From: Pseudomonadales bacterium
GTDB taxonomy: Bacteria; Pseudomonadota; Gammaproteobacteria; Pseudomonadales; Azotimanducaceae
NCBI GenBank assembly: GCA_022827245.1
Contig: JAJDTI010000001.1
Coordinates: 1 to 64,000, forward strand
Length of the DNA: 64,000 nucleotides
Reading direction: 5' to 3'
In this document: in pieces, positions 61,360 through 64,000 of the stretch
Numbering within the stretch: position 1 is the first letter of the stretch
Layout of the letters: the number at the start of each line of letters is the position of its first letter
Program-made: the position numbers and the translations under genes
The notes under the pieces: model-generated
What the model was told of the DNA's origin: nothing
Database searches by the model: none
What the model saw: only the letters and a program-made list of their open reading frames with translations

Positions 61360-61761
61360 TCAGGCCAGCAGGTGCTCGACCGCTTCGAGCACGTCGATGG
61401 TGTTCTCCGCCTGCACTTCGAGTTCGTGCGCGACGACCTCGAAACGGGTCGACAGCGCCATCGACCCGAACAGGATGTAGGTGTCCCCCTGCAGGCCGAT
61501 CGAGGACAGCGGCACGGCCGGACTCAACTGCAGGAAGGTGCGGTTCAGTTCGTCGAGCCTGTCGGGCTGCACCTCGGCCACCGAGAACAGGGGGGTGACC
61601 GACAGGAGCTGGGTCTCCGTGGTGGTGAGGTGGATGGGGAACTCGTCGTTGTTGGAGCAGACGACTTCCAGGATGCCGCGCTCGGTCACGAGCGCATCGA
61701 ACGTCGTGCCTTCCTCCCCAGAGTATTCGTTGAGGCGAAAGGCCAGGTCGTCCAGGATCAT
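61360..61761 (-). CDS. yjfI: DUF2170 family protein (YjfI-like)
   Basis: The 133-residue protein has LNEYSGEEGTTFDALVTERGILEVV, LPIHLTTTETQLLSVTPLFSVAEV-like segments and FGSMALSTRFEVVAHELEVQAENTIDVLEA, as in DUF2170. It is first in the yjfIJK-like operon and likely a partner of the PspA-like protein. An AT-rich palindrome lies 90-107 nt upstream. Confidence 0.88.
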   Translation of the reverse strand: MILDDLAFRLNEYSGEEGTTFDALVTERGILEVVCSNNDEFPIHLTTTETQLLSVTPLFSVAEVQPDRLDELNRTFLQLSPAVPLSSIGLQGDTYILFGSMALSTRFEVVAHELEVQAENTIDVLEAVEHLLA

Positions 61762-61851
61762 TCGGGCACTCCCTTTTCGCTATCGGTTCGCTGTTCGCCG
61801 CTTGTTGGCGGATCGGTCGTCCGGAGCCCGGACGGTCGTGCGAGGGACGTT

Positions 61852-61875
61852 ATGACATATTATGTCGTGCGTCAA
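61852..61875 (-). promoter_or_regulatory. Palindrome and -35 element upstream of the yjfI operon
   Basis: ATGACATA (61852-61859) and TATGTCGT (61861-61868) are inverted with one mismatch. On the minus strand TTGACG (61875-61870) is a good -35, but the -10 is less clear (TAACGT at 17 nt). No sigma-54 site typical of psp promoters was seen. Confidence 0.5.
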
Positions 61876-61941
61876 CCCCAAGCGTCCTGACGCGGCGAGC
61901 GTACCCACATGAACCAAGCCGGGACGCCACAAGGGCGTCCC

Positions 61942-62442
61942 CTACGGTGCCCTGGTCTCCGGGTCGAACACCCGCCGCTCTTCCCCCGTCATGTCGACGC
62001 CGGTGACGCGAACGAACCTGGCCCCTTCCGTGTAGTCGATCGAGTGGATCTCGCGGACGTCGAAGAGGCCTGCTTGCCCAGCCTCCAGGCGGAAGGTCCG
62101 CACCGGCTCCAGGGCTCCGGCGTCCCCCGTCGCGGACCAGACGGTCATGTCCGTGTGTCCGGCCGCCTGGCCGTACACGGCCCACGATGCGCCGTGATCG
62201 TGGGGCGGCGAGGTGCGCGGCTCCGTCATGTTGTAGGCCAGCACGCAGAAGTCGAGTTCGGGATCATGGTAGATCTGCTCCATGCCGGCGTCGTTGCCGG
62301 GCGCGACGTGCGTCGCGCAGAAACCCGGGTCGCGGAGGAGCGCCTCGAGCTTCTGACGGACCTGCTCGCGGCCGTCCCGGTCGTCGCGTTCCCGGAGTAT
62401 CGCGCGCACGTCGTGACAGAACTCGACCAGGGAATAGCCCAT
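61942..62442 (-). CDS. Cupin of the cysteine-dioxygenase-like group
   Basis: The 166-residue protein has YSLVEFCHDVRAILRERDDRD at the start, then PPHDHGASWAVYGQAAGHTDMTVW with the H-x-H pair of thiol dioxygenases, and LFDVREIHSIDYTEGARFVRV with the third His. A GGAGAG site precedes ATG 62442. It probably oxidises a thiol or related substrate. It is the gene just upstream of the yjfI promoter region on the same strand. Confidence 0.85.
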   Translation of the reverse strand: MGYSLVEFCHDVRAILRERDDRDGREQVRQKLEALLRDPGFCATHVAPGNDAGMEQIYHDPELDFCVLAYNMTEPRTSPPHDHGASWAVYGQAAGHTDMTVWSATGDAGALEPVRTFRLEAGQAGLFDVREIHSIDYTEGARFVRVTGVDMTGEERRVFDPETRAP

Positions 62443-62526
62443 GCAACTCTCTCCTGCGACCCCCGACCCCGCGAAGTCGTCCACAGACTATGATCGCGGT
62501 AGCCCATTGCCACAAGCGCCAAGAGC

Positions 62527-63405
62527 ATGGAAGCGATGACCCCCCGGTTCGTCCGCGTCTACGGCGGCGATCACTCCCCCTGGGTGCAGGCCGTCCTTCT
62601 CGGCCTGCACCTGAAGAGGATCCCGCACGACGTGGTCACGTTCCCGCCGCTCTCCGTCTTCCTGCGCTCCGGAGTCCTGATGCCGGCGGTGCGCATCGAC
62701 GGCGGCCCCTGGCATCACGACTCCACGCGCATCCTCGAAGAACTCGGCTTCTCGGGCAAAGCGCCGGGGGACGACCGCATGCTCGCCGGCGCACTGCGCG
62801 GCGGGACCAACCGGACCGACAGCGCCTGGCGTTTCTGGCACCGGTGGAGCCTGGTGCGGGAACGGCGGGGGCCTGCGCCGGCGCGCATGCTGCGCGGCGC
62901 CCTGCGCAGCTTCACGGTGCTCTATTTCTACCTCACGCTCGAGTCGCTCGGACGCCGGTTCGGGCACTCGTCCGAAGACGATATCCGCCGTAGCTGGCAG
63001 CGCTGGGAAGGGCGTTTCGCGAAGCACCCACACCCGTTCCTGGGCGGCGCGGAGCCGGGTCTCGTCGACCTGCAGTTGTTCGGGGGCCTGCAGTGTCACT
63101 GCAGCATTTCCGTCCCGCCGGTCGCCGTGCTGCAGACCGACCCGTCACTCCCGCATGTGCGCGAGTGGATCGCGTCCATGCAGCGTCTCTTAGAAGACTA
63201 TCCGCACCTGTACTCCGGAGTCTTTTTCGAACCGTCCCTGCCGTCGCCGGCGCGCGCGCCACTGCATGAGCAGGTCAGCTTCTGGCTGGGCAGTGTCGCC
63301 ACGATCCTCGCCTTCCCGGTGACCGTGCCGCTGTGGTACTTCTACATGCGGCATGTCCGCAGAAGCGGCAAGCTCGGGCTGCCGAGTCGGCGCCGGCGCG
63401 CCTGA
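62527..63405 (+). CDS. Glutathione S-transferase-like protein with C-terminal membrane anchor
   Basis: The 292-residue protein has a thioredoxin-fold start (RFVRVYGGDHSPWVQAVLLGL) and a helical C-terminal domain (GGAEPGLVDLQLFGGLQC) as in GST-type enzymes. One hydrophobic helix near the end (SVATILAFPVTVPLWYFYMRH) and a basic tail suggest membrane attachment, which is unusual for GSTs. It is divergent from the cupin gene. Confidence 0.85.
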   Translation: MEAMTPRFVRVYGGDHSPWVQAVLLGLHLKRIPHDVVTFPPLSVFLRSGVLMPAVRIDGGPWHHDSTRILEELGFSGKAPGDDRMLAGALRGGTNRTDSAWRFWHRWSLVRERRGPAPARMLRGALRSFTVLYFYLTLESLGRRFGHSSEDDIRRSWQRWEGRFAKHPHPFLGGAEPGLVDLQLFGGLQCHCSISVPPVAVLQTDPSLPHVREWIASMQRLLEDYPHLYSGVFFEPSLPSPARAPLHEQVSFWLGSVATILAFPVTVPLWYFYMRHVRRSGKLGLPSRRRRA

Positions 63406-63457
63406 CCCGAAGGTCGACTACACTCGCTCGTGGACTCGCGGAGCAGGACGGCCGATC

Positions 63458-64000
63458 GTGAACGCGCCCCTACGTGAACCATGCGCCATTCTCCTGTTCG
63501 TCTGCTGTGCCGGCTGTTCCGACGTTCAGGCGCCTCCCACTCCCGGATCTCCCGCCGTGACCGACGGTCTCATCGAAGCGAACCCCGAACGCAACGCCTA
63601 CTTCGGCGACCTGCACGTGCATACCGCCAACTCCTTCGACGCGTTTGTCCTCGGGACAGTCGCGACGCCCGACGATGCGTATCGCTTTGCGCAAGGCGAA
63701 GCGCTCCGGCACCCGGGCGGTTTCGACATGAAGCTGCGGGAACCGCTTGATTTCTATGCGGTGACCGACCATGCGTTCTACCTGGGCATTACACGGGCCA
63801 TGGCCGATCCCGAGAGCCCGATGTCCAGACACCCGGATGCCAAGGCCCTGGCCAGCGTGCTTACCCCCGACGGGCGGATGCGTGCCTTCCGGGTAGGGGC
63901 GCAGTTCACGCAGCCGATGAGTCCCCGCTATCGCGAGATCGATGACCCGGCGACCAGCCGGGCCGCCTGGCTGGACAACATCTCGGCGGCCAATCGACAC
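63458..64000 (+). CDS. DUF3604 lipoprotein, 5' part only
   Basis: The window edge cuts this gene; 181 codons are visible from GTG 63458. CAILLFVCCAGCSD is a lipoprotein-like signal with Cys in CAGC, followed by a DUF3604 start: FGDLHVHTANSFDAFVLGT and FYAVTDHAFYLGITRAM, which contain the HxH and D-H metal motifs of PHP-like phosphoesterase domains. TACACT at 63419-63424 may be its -10. Full length of the family is usually above 600 residues. Confidence 0.85.
   Translation, partial: MNAPLREPCAILLFVCCAGCSDVQAPPTPGSPAVTDGLIEANPERNAYFGDLHVHTANSFDAFVLGTVATPDDAYRFAQGEALRHPGGFDMKLREPLDFYAVTDHAFYLGITRAMADPESPMSRHPDAKALASVLTPDGRMRAFRVGAQFTQPMSPRYREIDDPATSRAAWLDNISAANRH

Overview
The window is a strongly GC-rich chromosomal segment (by eye near 70 % G+C, not counted). 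It is densely packed with genes on both strands, and many neighbours overlap by ATGA, GTGA or TTGA. TonB-dependent receptor, a YjfI/PspA-like/YjfK block, DUF2834, an Hsp70 of the YegD type and eukaryote-like (type 2) IleRS point to a proteobacterium, most likely an uncultured high-GC gammaproteobacterium; this is an inference from gene content. No rRNA, tRNA, CRISPR array, transposase or prophage was seen.

Layout. 1-1947 (minus): EF-hand protein, ECF sigma factor, anti-sigma-like membrane protein and the start of a periplasmic Spy-like protein, as one operon. 2015-4835: methionine salvage (mtnA), purU and a TauD-type dioxygenase. 5140-10568: a divergent sugar or polyol catabolic block with two Gfo/Idh/MocA dehydrogenases, two sugar-isomerase-like TIM barrels, a DUF2834 membrane protein and a PhyH oxygenase. 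10618-16485: mixed small enzymes, a structured leader or sRNA ending in an intrinsic terminator, a frameshifted MFS transporter, DUF2332 and an internally shortened cyclase. 16644-19818: three tandem SDR dehydrogenases of exactly equal length (289 aa) plus a cupin. 20498-22590: hydrolase and metY. 22692-23810: an AhpD-like protein whose reading frame crosses a TGA exactly where the second cysteine of the CxxC motif belongs; this is a selenoprotein candidate with a SECIS-like hairpin. 23750-31948: GbsR regulator with a near-perfect palindromic operator, epimerase, thioesterase, Nudix, Hsp70-like, msrA, Sel1/TPR-like lipoprotein, the tRNA 2-selenouridine synthase mnmH and a PPOX protein. 31938-32203: a small element with 22-bp inverted ends. 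32227-43890: CoA and carboxylate metabolism (three crotonases, a double-domain CoA transferase, sulfatase, hydrolase, LysR, aldo/keto reductase, phosphodiesterase). 43892-47020: ileS. 47134-51372: two toxin-antitoxin pairs, F420/FMN oxidoreductase, AmpG-like transporter (a third TA pair is at 33172-33849). 51463-59588: TonB receptor, Rieske oxygenase, small membrane protein, TetR and a frameshifted beta-propeller dihaem protein; two copies of the same palindrome tie these genes into a probable TetR regulon. 59596-61761: yjfI, pspA-like, yjfK and an unknown gene. 61942-64000: cupin dioxygenase-like, GST-like and a truncated DUF3604 lipoprotein.

The most interesting signal is selenium use: a CxxU AhpD-like protein with its own SECIS-like hairpin, and mnmH 6.6 kb further on. 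Both need selenophosphate, so they support each other. Two clear single-base deletions in homopolymers (MFS at 13226-13229, haem protein at 57016-57018) and one suspected further frame change are either real pseudogenes or assembly errors. They are a reminder that the TGA must also be verified at read level.
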